Source of the DNA: Deltaproteobacteria bacterium
GTDB taxonomy: Bacteria; Desulfobacterota; Desulfarculia; Adiutricales; Adiutricaceae
Direction: 5' to 3'
NCBI GenBank assembly: GCA_031276865.1
Contig: JAISMF010000043.1
Location: 1-46,628 of the forward strand
DNA length: 46,628 nucleotides
The position numbers and the translations under genes were made by a program. The notes under the pieces were generated by a model that made no database searches, had not been told where the DNA came from, and worked only from the letters and a program-made list of their open reading frames with translations. This document shows, piece after piece, positions 18,559 through 27,410 of the stretch. Every line of letters starts with the position of its first letter. The first letter of the stretch is position 1.

Positions 18559-19305
18559 TCATAAAATTTTCGAAAGCCGGCATCCGGAGGGAATTATCTG
18601 GTAATCGCACAGACTCATAAACCCCCTGTCCGCCTCGCTGTCGCCGGCGCCTAACAAAAGAAGGTCGCTTCTAGATATGTCGGGGGTTAAAATGAAGGCG
18701 TTGATGAAGTATTCCACCGCCGCCCTCTTATCCAGATATTTGGGAAGAAGCGATACGTTACCATCGTAGAGGTAGACGCGCGCGTCGGAGCCGAACTCGG
18801 ATTGTAGGATGGCGGCGGTTTCCGGAAGATTTTTCGAATCCCCCCCCTTCCCCCTCGCGAGGAGATAAAAATCCAGCCCCAGGTCGCCGACGATTTTAAA
18901 TTCGATCCCCGAAAGACCGGACGCCCGCTTTCTTTGTAAAAACGCGCCGGCCGCGTCCAACAGAGGCTTGGCCTCGAGGGCTTTGACCCTCGCGTAGGAC
19001 AACCAGTCGGGGTCCGCCTGGCCCCCGGGATTCAAGACGAGGCCTCCGTAATTCAAAACGGCCCCGAAGTCGAATTCCAGAACCACCCGCCTAAAGGCCG
19101 TCACGCTCCTTCCCGTGACCGGCACCAGCGTCGCCGAGGCGCTTAAGAGTTCCAGGAACGCATCCTGGCGGCTGGTGGTAAACGAGAGGGGATCGCCATC
19201 CTCGTCCACGGCCGCGACGCTTAAGCCGTCGGTGTTCGGGAGGCCGCTTTTCGTCTGGAAAACCGTGTCGTCCAGGTCTAAAAATATGTACGCGCCAGGC
19301 AGCAT
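18559..19305 (-). CDS. HAD-superfamily phosphatase (type IIB-like)
   Basis: 248 residues. Motif I is DLDDT (10-14), motif II is VPVTGRS with Thr64, motif III is KYLDKRAAVEYF (Lys193), motif IV is GAGDSEAD (219-226) with Asp222 and Asp226. The insert between motifs II and III fits a C2 cap, as in sucrose-phosphatase or phosphomannomutase-like enzymes. Substrate cannot be told from sequence. It lies 179 bases downstream of the kinase gene on the same strand, so a phosphorylated metabolite may be shared, but that is inference. Confidence 0.8.
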   Translation of the reverse strand: MLPGAYIFLDLDDTVFQTKSGLPNTDGLSVAAVDEDGDPLSFTTSRQDAFLELLSASATLVPVTGRSVTAFRRVVLEFDFGAVLNYGGLVLNPGGQADPDWLSYARVKALEAKPLLDAAGAFLQRKRASGLSGIEFKIVGDLGLDFYLLARGKGGDSKNLPETAAILQSEFGSDARVYLYDGNVSLLPKYLDKRAAVEYFINAFILTPDISRSDLLLLGAGDSEADRGFMSLCDYQIIPSGCRLSKIL

Positions 19306-19484
19306 TCCCCGCCTCCCCTTTCCGCCCCGGCGAGGCCTTCGCCCGGGCGCTTTTATCGCATCCTAAACTTTCCCCCCCTCGTAAAAAAGCCGGGACGGAA
19401 AATCCCTTCATGGGTTTCCCGCCCCTCCCTCCGGTTTAAAAACGACGTCGCGGGGAAACTTTCAAACGGGGGGGGGGGAAACGA

Positions 19485-20231
19485 TCACTCGTAGTCGAAG
19501 ACGTCCACCCAGCGAAGCAGGAAGTCCCTCTCCTCCGGAACCTCTTTGGAGAGCTGGGCCGCGGCCACGATGGACATCCAGCCCTGGACGTAGCTTTTGG
19601 CGGTTTTGGTCTTATGGCAGTAGAGATCCAGATACCTCTCGCCCACGGCGTCGTGGCCGCGCAGCCTGAACCAGAGGTAGGTCCTGGCCGCGTCGGCCGA
19701 GGCGTTCCCCTGGGTGGCGTGGGCCCAGTCTATTATGTAGAGGCGCTTGTCCTTCCCGTTTACGATGACGTTGGAGGGGATGAAGTCCCCGTGGCAGAGC
19801 TTGTGGTGCCTGGGGAGGGATTCCAGGCGGTGGAGGAGCTCGTAGCGGAGCTTGGGATCCAGGGCCCGGCACTCGGTAAGCTGTCTGGTTATCTTGTGCT
19901 TCAAGACGTTTAAAAGGGGGACCTTCCGGGAGTGCAGGCGGATGTGCAGATCCGTGAACTCCTCCAAGCGCGGGTCGTTTTCGTCCTCGACGAGGGAGGC
20001 CAAAGTCGGGCCCTCGATGAAGTCCATGGCTATGGCCCACTCCCCCTCCACGGCGCTCACCCCCCTGATCTTGGGGATGTCCAGATCGGTCTCCTCCACT
20101 CTGGCCTGGTTCAGGGCCTCGTTTAATATGTCGCTTTTGGAGTAGCCCCGCTCGAATATTTTAACCGCGAGGTCGCCTTCGCGGCAGACCTTTTTGCGGC
20201 TCCTTTGGGCTATGACGTTTTCCAACCGCAT
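19485..20231 (-). CDS. Phosphotransferase-fold kinase (APH/choline-kinase family)
   Basis: 248 residues. The catalytic loop reads CHGDFIPSN (146-154, Asp149 and Asn154) and the metal-binding DFG equivalent reads IIDWAHA (Asp168). AVKIF (22-26) supplies the ATP-binding lysine. This matches the aminoglycoside-phosphotransferase fold of a broad subfamily that mostly phosphorylates small metabolites; antibiotic resistance should not be assumed. The gene starts 3 bases after the adhE stop, so the two are probably translated from one mRNA. Function in relation to AdhE is unclear. Confidence 0.8.
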   Translation of the reverse strand: MRLENVIAQRSRKKVCREGDLAVKIFERGYSKSDILNEALNQARVEETDLDIPKIRGVSAVEGEWAIAMDFIEGPTLASLVEDENDPRLEEFTDLHIRLHSRKVPLLNVLKHKITRQLTECRALDPKLRYELLHRLESLPRHHKLCHGDFIPSNVIVNGKDKRLYIIDWAHATQGNASADAARTYLWFRLRGHDAVGERYLDLYCHKTKTAKSYVQGWMSIVAAAQLSKEVPEERDFLLRWVDVFDYE

Positions 20232-20234
20232 TTG

Positions 20235-22853
20235 TCAGATCTCCTTTCTCCGGCTCTTTCCGTAATAGGCGTTTAAAAACATCCCTTTGATCTCCTCGAT
20301 TAGGGGGTAGCGGGGGTTGGAGCCCGTGCACTGGTCGTCGAAGGCGTCCAGGCTCATAGAATCCAGCCTGGCCAGGAAATCGGCCTCGTTAGGGACGTAG
20401 TCGGCTATCGTCTCCTTGATTCCGACCCGCTCCTTTAAGAGCGCGATCGCCTCCAAAAGCCTCTCCAGCTTCTCCTTTAAGGAATCCCCCCCCAGCCGCA
20501 GGCGATCGGCTATCTCGGCGTAGCGCTCGAGTCCCCGGGGCCGGGGGTATTGGGAGAAGGCCGTCTGCCGGGCGGTGGTTTCGGAAGCGTTGAAACGGAC
20601 GACCTCCTCGATCATGAGGGCGTTGGCCAGTCCGTGGGGCAGATGGTGGTAGGCCCCCAGCTTGTGGGCCATGGAGTGGCAGACGCCCAAAAAGGCGTTG
20701 GCGAAGGCCATGCCGGCGAGGGTCGCGGCGTTGGCCACCCTCTCCCGGGCCTCCGGGTCCTCCGCGCCCCGCTCGTAGGCCCGGGGCAGATACTCGAAGA
20801 GGAGGCTCAAGGCCTGGAGGCACAAGGCGTCGGTGTACTCGGTGGCCATGACGGAGACATAGGCCTCCAGGGCGTGGGTCACGGCGTCCACGCCCGAGTT
20901 GGCGGTGAGGCCCTTGGGGGCGGACATGTGCAGATCGGGGTCGATTATGGCCATCCGCGGGAGGAGCTCGTAGTCGGCCAGGGGGTGTTTGAGGCCGCTT
21001 TCGTCGTCGGTTATGACCGCGAAGGGCGTCACCTCCGAGCCCGTCCCGGAGGTGGTGGGCACGGCGACGAAGTAGGCCTTCCTTCCCAGGACGGGGAAGC
21101 GGTTGATCCTCTTGCGAATGTCGGAAAAGCGCTCGGCCAGATCCGAAAAGGAGGACTCCGGGCTCTCGTAGATGAGCCACATGATCTTGGCGGCGTCCAT
21201 AGCCGAGCCCCCGCCCACGGCTATGACGCAGTCGGGCTGGAAGAGAGTCATCCGCTCCGCCCCCCTCTTCGCGCAGGAGAGCGTGGGATCCGGCTCGACG
21301 TCGAAGAAGACCTCCCGCTCCAGCCCCATTTCGTCCAGCTTGTCCGTTATCCTTCGAATCATTCCGCTTCGATAAAGGAAGGCGTCGGTCGCCACGAAGG
21401 CCCTTTTCTTCCCCAAAACGTCCTTAAGCTCCTCCAAGGCCGTCTGGAGGCAGCCCCGTTTCAGATATATCTTCTCCGGAACCCTGAACCAGAGCATGTT
21501 GTCCCTCCTCTCGGCCACGACCTTGGTGTTCAAAAGGTGCTCGACCCCCACGTTCTCGCTCACGCTGTTGTTCCCCCGGGAGCCGCAGCCCAAAGTCAAA
21601 GAGGGGCGCAGCTTGAAGTTGAAGAGGTCGCCGATGCCGCCGTGGGCGGAGGGGGTGTTCACCACCACCCGGCAGGTCCCCGCCCGGGCGATGAACTCGT
21701 CCAGGCGGTCCCCGGCCTTCAAGGGGTCCGCGTAGATGGCGGCCGTGTGCCCGTAGCCGCCGTGCTCGATCATGCGCTCGGCCTTCCGGAAGGCCTCGTC
21801 CATGTCGGAGGCCCGGTACATGGCCAAAACCGGGGAAAGCTTCTCTTTCGCGAACTCCTCCTCCGGCTCGGGCGACTCGACCTCGGCTATGAGGATGGGC
21901 GTGGACTCCGGAACCGCGAAGCCCGCGAGGGCCGCGATCCGGTGGGCCTTTTGACCCACCACCCGGGCGTTCAGGGAGCCGTTCACGAACATCGCGGCCC
22001 TTAAAGCCTCCTTTTCGCCGGGGCTTAAAATCCAAGAGCCCCGGCGCTGAAACTCGGCCCTCGCCCGGTCGTAGAGCGCCTCGTGGATCAAAACCGACTG
22101 CTCGGAGGCGCAGATCATGCCGTTGTCGAAGGTCTTGGAGAGGATGACGGAGTTCACGGCCAACAAGACGTCCGCCGTGGGGTCGAAGAGCGCCGGCACG
22201 TTTCCGGCGCCCACCCCCAGGGCGGGTTTGCCGCTGGAGTAGGCGGCCTTCACCATGTTGGCGCCGCCGGTCGCGAGGATGACGTCGCACTCCCTTAGGA
22301 CCAGGGAGCTTATCTCCAAAGCGGGCTTGTCGATCCAGCCGACGATCCCCTCCGGGGCTCCGGCCGCCACCGCCGCCTCCAAAACCACCCTGGCCGCCTC
22401 GATTGTGGAGCGGGCCGCCCGGGGGTGCGGGGATATCATGAGGCCGTTTCGGGTCTTAAGCGCGAGAAGCGCCTTGAATATCGCGGTGGAGGTGGGGTTG
22501 GTGGTGGGGATGATGGCCGCGACCACTCCCAGGGGCTCGTAGTACTTGCGCCACCCCTGGGCCTTATCCTCCTCCGCCAGGCCGCAGGTGACGGTGCGGC
22601 GGTAGTGGTTGAACACGCGCTCGGAGGCGAAGTGGTTTTTAATCACCTTGTCCTCCATAACCCCCATGCCGGTCTCCTCCGCCGCGAGTCTGGCCAGGGG
22701 GATCCGCGCCCGGTTGGCGGCCCTGGCGCCGGCGAGAAAAATCCCATCCACCTTCTCCTGGGAATACCCGGAGAAGATCCTCTGGGCGGCTTTGACCCTG
22801 GCCAAGGCCTCTTCCGTCTTTTCCAGGGTGTCCACGGGAACATAGCTTGTCAT
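20235..22853 (-). CDS. adhE: Bifunctional acetaldehyde-CoA/alcohol dehydrogenase
   Basis: 872 residues from ATG 22853, with AAAGGA 6 bases upstream; a GTG at 22877 lacks a binding site. The N-terminal aldehyde dehydrogenase half reduces acetyl-CoA to acetaldehyde: catalytic Cys248 in GMICASEQ and the IIPTTNPTS cofactor segment are present. The C-terminal iron alcohol dehydrogenase half makes ethanol: GGGSAMDAAK (547-556), iron ligands Asp654, His658, His724 and His738 in the expected spacing. The linker keeps the RGNNSVSENVG segment. AdhE forms cytoplasmic spirosome filaments in known bacteria. It regenerates NAD+ in fermentation, so this organism probably lives without oxygen. First gene of a likely adhE-kinase transcript. 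Confidence 0.97.
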   Translation of the reverse strand: MTSYVPVDTLEKTEEALARVKAAQRIFSGYSQEKVDGIFLAGARAANRARIPLARLAAEETGMGVMEDKVIKNHFASERVFNHYRRTVTCGLAEEDKAQGWRKYYEPLGVVAAIIPTTNPTSTAIFKALLALKTRNGLMISPHPRAARSTIEAARVVLEAAVAAGAPEGIVGWIDKPALEISSLVLRECDVILATGGANMVKAAYSSGKPALGVGAGNVPALFDPTADVLLAVNSVILSKTFDNGMICASEQSVLIHEALYDRARAEFQRRGSWILSPGEKEALRAAMFVNGSLNARVVGQKAHRIAALAGFAVPESTPILIAEVESPEPEEEFAKEKLSPVLAMYRASDMDEAFRKAERMIEHGGYGHTAAIYADPLKAGDRLDEFIARAGTCRVVVNTPSAHGGIGDLFNFKLRPSLTLGCGSRGNNSVSENVGVEHLLNTKVVAERRDNMLWFRVPEKIYLKRGCLQTALEELKDVLGKKRAFVATDAFLYRSGMIRRITDKLDEMGLEREVFFDVEPDPTLSCAKRGAERMTLFQPDCVIAVGGGSAMDAAKIMWLIYESPESSFSDLAERFSDIRKRINRFPVLGRKAYFVAVPTTSGTGSEVTPFAVITDDESGLKHPLADYELLPRMAIIDPDLHMSAPKGLTANSGVDAVTHALEAYVSVMATEYTDALCLQALSLLFEYLPRAYERGAEDPEARERVANAATLAGMAFANAFLGVCHSMAHKLGAYHHLPHGLANALMIEEVVRFNASETTARQTAFSQYPRPRGLERYAEIADRLRLGGDSLKEKLERLLEAIALLKERVGIKETIADYVPNEADFLARLDSMSLDAFDDQCTGSNPRYPLIEEIKGMFLNAYYGKSRRKEI

Positions 22854-22924
22854 CGGAAATCCTTTGAAAAAATTCACGTCAAACTATAAAACTTGACGCG
22901 TGGGCGAAAAGCGCCGCCGTGTTG

Positions 22925-23045
22925 AAATTTTGGCGCGATAGGCTTAACGGCCGTGGAGTGTCGATATTTATTCCATATTTCGCGTTTCGCGTTTCGCGTT
23001 TCGTCTCGAATCTATTTTCACAGCCGAACTTTCCGCGCTCGCTTC
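22925..23045. repeat. Degenerate dispersed element plus TTTCGCG repeat
   Basis: GATATTTATTCCATATTTCG, then TATTTTCACAGCCGAACTTT and CCGCGCTCGCTTCAAA resemble the right part of the elements at 35962-36067 in the same order. A short TTTCGCG tandem (about 3 units, 22979-23005) lies inside. Limits and identity are uncertain. The adjacent 22878-22905 holds a small inverted repeat (CACGTCAA/TTGACGCGTG). 23046-23539 shows no gene. Confidence 0.35.
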
Positions 23046-23539
23046 AAACTTCGTATGTTTTAAGGAAAAAGGCCGTAAAGCCCCCAAAACCGGGCGGATC
23101 CCCTTCCGGAACTTAATTTGTTTACAAAAAACGGTTTAAAAAGCGAAAGGGCCGGGGAAAAAACGGCCGGATCCCCGTCCGGCGAATCGATTCCGCATAC
23201 GGCGAAAAGACTAAAAGGCTTTGAAAAGGTCGGCGCGGGGGGATTTCACCGAATAAATCATTCTACCAAAAAAAGCCGGAGTGAAGGAAAATTCAGCCAA
23301 AAGCGCCGAAAACATTAATAAAAACGACAGCGGGGCGCCGCCCTTTTCCCGCCCGCGGGAGTGAAACTTCGTTTACGCCGCCTAAACGGGCGTGAAAACA
23401 TCGAAGCCGGCCCGCGCGAAAAGAACAGCCGAAGCTTCCCCGCGAAATATTTAGACGGAGCGGGGCTTTTGGCCGCGGAGCTAAAAAAAAGGCGCTCGCC
23501 GCGGCCGGGGGAGGGGTCTTTAGATAGGCGGGGGAATCG

Positions 23540-25657
23540 TCAGTCGGCCAAAGTGAGCCCGGCCTCGGGGCGGACGTAGGCCAAAAGGTAGTCCCCCGGG
23601 CCGGAAACGAACCAGGCGAGCTCGCCCCCGCTTAAGGAGGACTCCGGATCCGTTTCCAATAAGGCCGAATTCACGAAGCCAGGATCCCCCCGGACCTCGA
23701 TTTTCAAGAGCGGCGTGAAATAATTGGGGGGGCCTTTTTTTCGCGAGGTGGACTCGGAGACCCTTAAGACCGATCCCGCGCTGAAAATCACGTTTTCGGC
23801 CCGCACCAGGACCGGGCGCAGGTTCGCGAGGTCGGGCTTTATTTCAAGCGTCGCTCCGGGCCTCACTTCCAGGCTTTCAACGTCCGCCCGGAAGGTGTCG
23901 GGGACGCTGGTCCTCCCCCCCACCAGGATCAGATCGATGCGACCCCTTCCGATGTAAAGCCTGGGGCCCTGCCCCTCCGGCCTCCTCCCCCCGCCCAGGA
24001 TCCTTCCGCTCAAGACGATCCTGAAGTCGGGATCCGCCTTTTCCGGATCGTTTAAGGTCCCTCCGGCGCGGATGGTGGTCGTCCTTTCGGTTCCCCGGCC
24101 CAGATCGTCGTAGTCGGAGATCAGATCCCCGTAGATCGAGGCGCCTCTCACCAGATTCACGCTTTCCAGATAGCTTCCCGGAGAGGCGTAGACGGCCCTC
24201 CTGGGGCTCCGGAGGAGCCCCGCCACGGCGAGGCTCCTCACGAGTGGGGCCGACAGGGCGGCCTCGGCCTCCCTCTCCTCCGGGGAGGCTCCGTCCCCCG
24301 CCCGGAAAAAGGAGCGCCTGGCCTTGGGCCCGTAGCCGTCCAAATCCCTTTCCCCCTCCTCGGGGAAGAGGTTGGGGCCGATGTCCGCCCGCAGAGCGTC
24401 CTCCGCGCCGGAGACGGCGCCCAGGAGGGTCACGACGTGATCGCTTCCGTAGGCCGCGAGCACCCCCGTCCCCCCGGAGCCGGAGGCCCCCACCTCGGCG
24501 TTGGGGCCGACGGTCAGGTTGTTGGAGCGGCCGTCCAGGCGTATTCCGACGCCCCCCGGGCCGGAGGCGAAGAGATCCCCCTCCTGGACCACGGTGTTGA
24601 AGGAGCCGTAGACGTGGAGGCCCGTTCCCCGGGGGGCCGCGGACATGAAGGAGTCGCCGTTTTGGAGCGTGGCGCCGTCCTGGTAGACCGAGCGGCCGTA
24701 AAGGGCCCGGAGATCGACTTGGTAGCCCAGATCCGCCAAGGCCGCGAGCTCCACGGCCAGAGGCGTCGGATGGTTGCAAAAGGCGGAATCCGAGAGCGGA
24801 GAGTTTTTCAGCGCAAAGCGCGCCCCGGCGAAACCCTCGCGGGCGTCCGCGACCGGCACGGCTCGGGGGATTCCGTCGCCGTAGACGAGGGAAGCCGACT
24901 CGCCGCTAAAGAGGCGGCCGCCTTCGGCCCCCGAGGCCGGCCTGAGGAGGGAGGCGAACTGGGTGTCCCTCCCGCCCCGTTTAGCGGCGGAAGAGCCGAC
25001 CTCGTAGAGGCCCAGGCCCCTCGCCATTTCGGCCGCGAAGAGGGTGAAGAGCCGAATCTCGCCAAGGCGATCGAAAGATTCCTCCCCGCCCCCCCCGGGA
25101 AGATCCCCCACGCCCACGAGGACGGCGTAGTCGGAGGGATTGGCGTAGTTGAAGCTTTTAGGCGCGCCCAGGTTCAAAAGGCTCTGGGAGAGGGTGAGGT
25201 TGTAGTCGGCGGCCATGCCGGAAAGGATCTTGGGGCGCCCCTGGAAGAAGGGTTCTCCGGAGGCCGCGGCCACCACCCTCGGGGCGCAGGAGGCCCGGGG
25301 CGTCTCCGGGCACTCCGAAGGGTTTATAACGTAAGCCCAGTAGCCCAGGGCCTGGACGGCCGCCCCCATCTCCCGGGGGCTTAGATCCCTGGGAATCTTC
25401 CCGCTCCGGGAAAAGGGGCTGGAGGCGCCCTTGGGGAGGAAGGAAAGCCGGAACAGCTCCCGGCCGTCGGGGTTCCGGACCGATTCGTAGGGGGCGGACT
25501 CGCTTTCCGCCCCGAAGGCTCCGGAGAAGGCCAAAAAAAGAAGGAGAAGGGCGGCGAGGACGCTGAGGAAGGCGGATAGGAGGCCCATCCCTTGAAGGAG
25601 GGGCTTTTTCAGGGTCCCGGCCGCGAAACCGGATGAAAAGGAAGGGGCGGACGCCAT
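23540..25657 (-). CDS. Exported autotransporter-passenger-like protein lacking a beta-barrel
   Basis: 705 residues. A hydrophobic segment (about 25-46) ends in AFSGAFGA, a good signal-peptidase site, so it is exported. The middle and C-terminal parts are Gly/Ser/Asn-rich, with repeated strand-turn units such as GTGLHVYGSFNTV, GVGIRLDGRSNNLTVG and GTGVLAAYGSDHVV, typical of a right-handed beta-helix passenger. The N-terminal ~300 residues resemble a serine-rich or lipase-like globular region with a Cys pair (SECPETPRASC). The frame ends in LTLAD with no ~270-residue barrel, and I see no barrel sequence after the stop. Either the barrel was lost or secretion is by another route. Start chosen as the first ATG; Met24 is possible. 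Confidence 0.75.
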   Translation of the reverse strand: MASAPSFSSGFAAGTLKKPLLQGMGLLSAFLSVLAALLLLFLAFSGAFGAESESAPYESVRNPDGRELFRLSFLPKGASSPFSRSGKIPRDLSPREMGAAVQALGYWAYVINPSECPETPRASCAPRVVAAASGEPFFQGRPKILSGMAADYNLTLSQSLLNLGAPKSFNYANPSDYAVLVGVGDLPGGGGEESFDRLGEIRLFTLFAAEMARGLGLYEVGSSAAKRGGRDTQFASLLRPASGAEGGRLFSGESASLVYGDGIPRAVPVADAREGFAGARFALKNSPLSDSAFCNHPTPLAVELAALADLGYQVDLRALYGRSVYQDGATLQNGDSFMSAAPRGTGLHVYGSFNTVVQEGDLFASGPGGVGIRLDGRSNNLTVGPNAEVGASGSGGTGVLAAYGSDHVVTLLGAVSGAEDALRADIGPNLFPEEGERDLDGYGPKARRSFFRAGDGASPEEREAEAALSAPLVRSLAVAGLLRSPRRAVYASPGSYLESVNLVRGASIYGDLISDYDDLGRGTERTTTIRAGGTLNDPEKADPDFRIVLSGRILGGGRRPEGQGPRLYIGRGRIDLILVGGRTSVPDTFRADVESLEVRPGATLEIKPDLANLRPVLVRAENVIFSAGSVLRVSESTSRKKGPPNYFTPLLKIEVRGDPGFVNSALLETDPESSLSGGELAWFVSGPGDYLLAYVRPEAGLTLAD

Positions 25658-26100
25658 GGAAGTTTACGTTATCGGCGGACGAGTTGGATTAAGGAGAGCT
25701 TCCGAAGAAGAACAATAGCACAGAAGAAGGCCCCCCGAAAGGGCCGCCCCGAAAGGCGGTTCGAAGCCTCGAATCGGAGGAAACCCCGCGGGGGTGGATC
25801 CGCCCATGAGATAACTTTTATTGTCAAAAAATTTCGCGCCTATTATTAATTTGAAAAAAAGAGATTAAGAAAATTAATATAAATTAAATTTATATATATA
25901 AAGATGTTATTAAATATATAAATACATCACAAAACTCAAAAAAGAACGATCCCTGAGGACCGGGCCCGCGCCTCGGGCGGCCCGGTCCTTTCCTAAAAAT
26001 AATCGGGGCTACGGGCGTCGACATAGCGGGGAGGCTCGGAACATCCCCCGGCCTTCCCTCCCAGGCGGCGATCGGATAAAACGAAACTTGTCAAAAAATT
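25658..26100. other. Non-coding; AT-rich tract and a strong hairpin
   Basis: 25830-25925 is AT-rich. A perfect 11-bp stem AGGACCGGGCC (25956-25966) and GGCCCGGTCCT (25979-25989) follows; only a short T run comes after it on the plus strand, so it is at best a weak terminator. The gap separates divergent genes. Confidence 0.45.
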
Positions 26101-26101
26101 C

Positions 26102-26130
26102 TTGTTGATCGCGTGGCGTTTGTGTACAAT
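26102..26130 (+). promoter_or_regulatory. Promoter of the XRE gene, placing the start of RNA at the ATG
   Basis: TTGTTG (26102-26107), 17-base spacer, TACAAT (26125-26130). The ATG is at 26138, only 7 bases past the -10 box, where transcription normally begins. No ribosome binding site fits in between, so the message is predicted to be leaderless. Confidence 0.65.
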
Positions 26131-26137
26131 CGATCGT

Positions 26138-26533
26138 ATGAAAATTTTCGGCGAAACCGTGCGCGGTCTCCGTAACTCTCGGAAACTGAGCTTAAGGGAG
26201 CTGGCCTCCAAAGCCGGCATATCCCCGGCCTACCTCAGCCGCATCGAGCACGGCAAGGAGGGCCCGCCCAGTCCCGAGATCATAAAAGAGATCTGCAACG
26301 TTTTGGACGCGGACCCCGACGACCTCTTCCCCCTCACCCGGAAGGCGGATCCGGACATCGTGAAATACCTAAACGAGCGTCCCAGGCTCTTAAGGTTCAT
26401 CCGCTTCCTGCAGCTTAATAAATTCAGCGACCAGGAAATAGACGAGCTCATAAGCTCGGCGGAAAAATCCAAAGAGGATAACCCCGGGGGAGCATCCCTT
26501 CCGGCGGCGGAAATCCGGGGCCCCTCCTATTGA
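26138..26533 (+). CDS. XRE-family helix-turn-helix regulator
   Basis: 131 residues. The first 65 form a Cro/CI-type HTH: ETVRGLRNSRKLSLRELASK, the turn AGISPAYLSRIEHGKEG, then IIKEICNVLDADPDDLF. The C-terminal part (residues 75-115) is helical with LRFIRFLQLNKFSDQEID and may dimerise. The protein is close to HTH proteins that act as antitoxins or as repressors of small mobile loci. The predicted leaderless mRNA, as for lambda cI from PRM, suits a low-level autorepressor. No partner gene is evident apart from the doubtful small ORF downstream. Confidence 0.88.
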   Translation: MKIFGETVRGLRNSRKLSLRELASKAGISPAYLSRIEHGKEGPPSPEIIKEICNVLDADPDDLFPLTRKADPDIVKYLNERPRLLRFIRFLQLNKFSDQEIDELISSAEKSKEDNPGGASLPAAEIRGPSY

Positions 26534-26543
26534 CGGACCGCTG

Positions 26544-26560
26544 GCCGCTCGAGGAGCGGC
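26544..26560 (+). terminator. Short GC hairpin after the XRE gene
   Basis: GCCGCTC/GAGCGGC with a GAG loop, 11 bases after the XRE stop. No U run follows, so termination is uncertain. Confidence 0.35.
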
Positions 26561-26581
26561 GAAATCCACCTTAAACGTGCT

Positions 26582-26806
26582 ATGAACTATGATTTGAGTC
26601 ATGAAACAATAAGATCTGTTGCCAATAATACTATAGGGAAAATTGTTTTTTCAAATGATGTCTTGAAAGCGGATGAGGCGGATGATTTTTTTAACCTAAC
26701 ACAGTTAGAATTTCTAAAACTGAAGAATAATCACATAACATTTGATGCGAGCGCGAAAAGTCCGGCTGTAAAATTGATTAGAGATAACATACACTATCTA
26801 GAATAA
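26582..26806 (+). CDS. Doubtful 74-residue ORF ending inside a repeat
   Basis: It reads MNYDLSHETIRSVANNTIGK and FFNLTQLEFLKLKNN, with no recognisable family. The last ~20 residues are coded by the dispersed element at 26744, so if the gene is real its tail was replaced by the insertion. AT-rich unlike the XRE gene before it, and no clear ribosome binding site. Confidence 0.3.
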   Translation: MNYDLSHETIRSVANNTIGKIVFSNDVLKADEADDFFNLTQLEFLKLKNNHITFDASAKSPAVKLIRDNIHYLE

Positions 26807-26884
26807 ATTACAATATGCTACGCTCTATAAAGTGTGTTGCTTCAAGGTTTTCAAACAGCGCGGACTTTTTGCGGACGCGTCGAC
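26744..26884. repeat. Dispersed inverted-repeat element, copy 3 (best preserved)
   Basis: Ends GATGCGAGCGCGAAAAGTCC (from 26744) and GGACTTTTTGCGGACGCGTC (to about 26882) are near inverted repeats. Core: GAGATAACATACACTAT, then AATAAATTACAATATGC, CTCTATAAAGTGTGTTGCTT and CAAACAGCGCGGAC. Non-coding, about 141 bp. This copy and the next were used to define the family. Confidence 0.75.
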
Positions 26885-27121
26885 ATTTGACAGTTATAGA
26901 AGATAAAGTAAAACTGAAGAAGCTCAGAAGGAAATCAGGAAAGCGGGCGCTAAATTAATATCTAAAAACTTGTAGAATATATTAAATATATCAAATATAA
27001 GATTGATTATGCTAATTAAATTAAAAAGATATTGTTTATTGGCAATGGATCAATAGAAAACGCTAACAAGAGCTTCCTTCAGCAACGCCGCAAACAACAT
27101 TGGTATGAGATGGAATATTGA

Positions 27122-27265
27122 TGCTCGCGCGAAAAGTCCCAACTGTTATAAAACTTTGAAACAACATACTTTATAAAGTGTAGTATATTTTAATTTATTA
27201 CATATAGTGTATGTTATCTCCAGTCAATTATTAAAAACGGACTTTTTGCAGTCGCCTTGATAACG
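27122..27265. repeat. Dispersed inverted-repeat element, copy 4 (opposite orientation)
   Basis: It begins TGCTCGCGCGAAAAGTCCCA and ends GGACTTTTTGCAGTCGCC. The inside, CTTTGAAACAACATACTTTA, TAATTTATTACATATAGTGT and ATGTTATCTCC, is the reverse complement of the core of copy 3. So the ends are shared while the inside is inverted, as expected for an element with symmetrical termini. Confidence 0.75.
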
Positions 27266-27314
27266 ACGCGCGCGCAAAAACGCAAAAGACTGGGCTTGAA
27301 AAATATTTGCCTAC

Positions 27315-27410
27315 CATATACAATAAACAGGATGAATTATAATAATCTATAATTCATAAAGTATGTAGTTTCTAATTTTTAAAACAGCAGGGACTTTTCG
27401 CAGTCGCGTC
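27315..27410. repeat. Dispersed element, copy 5 (right half only)
   Basis: ATACAATAAACAGGATGAAT, then ATTCATAAAGTATGTAGTTT and CAGCAGGGACTTTTCGCAGT with TCGCGTCAA match the right half of copy 3. The left end is missing. 27411-27606 shows no gene. Confidence 0.6.

Noticed and set aside
19485..20231. Aminoglycoside resistance gene
   Set aside because: Only the general kinase fold is visible; the subgroup is not a recognised resistance enzyme, so no resistance is claimed.
20550..22004. 484-codon plus-strand frame opposite adhE
   Set aside because: Shadow of adhE; low-complexity Gly/Val/His translation without motifs.
26744..27410. CRISPR array
   Set aside because: The repeats are about 140 bp, few, in both orientations and irregularly spaced, with no cas genes.
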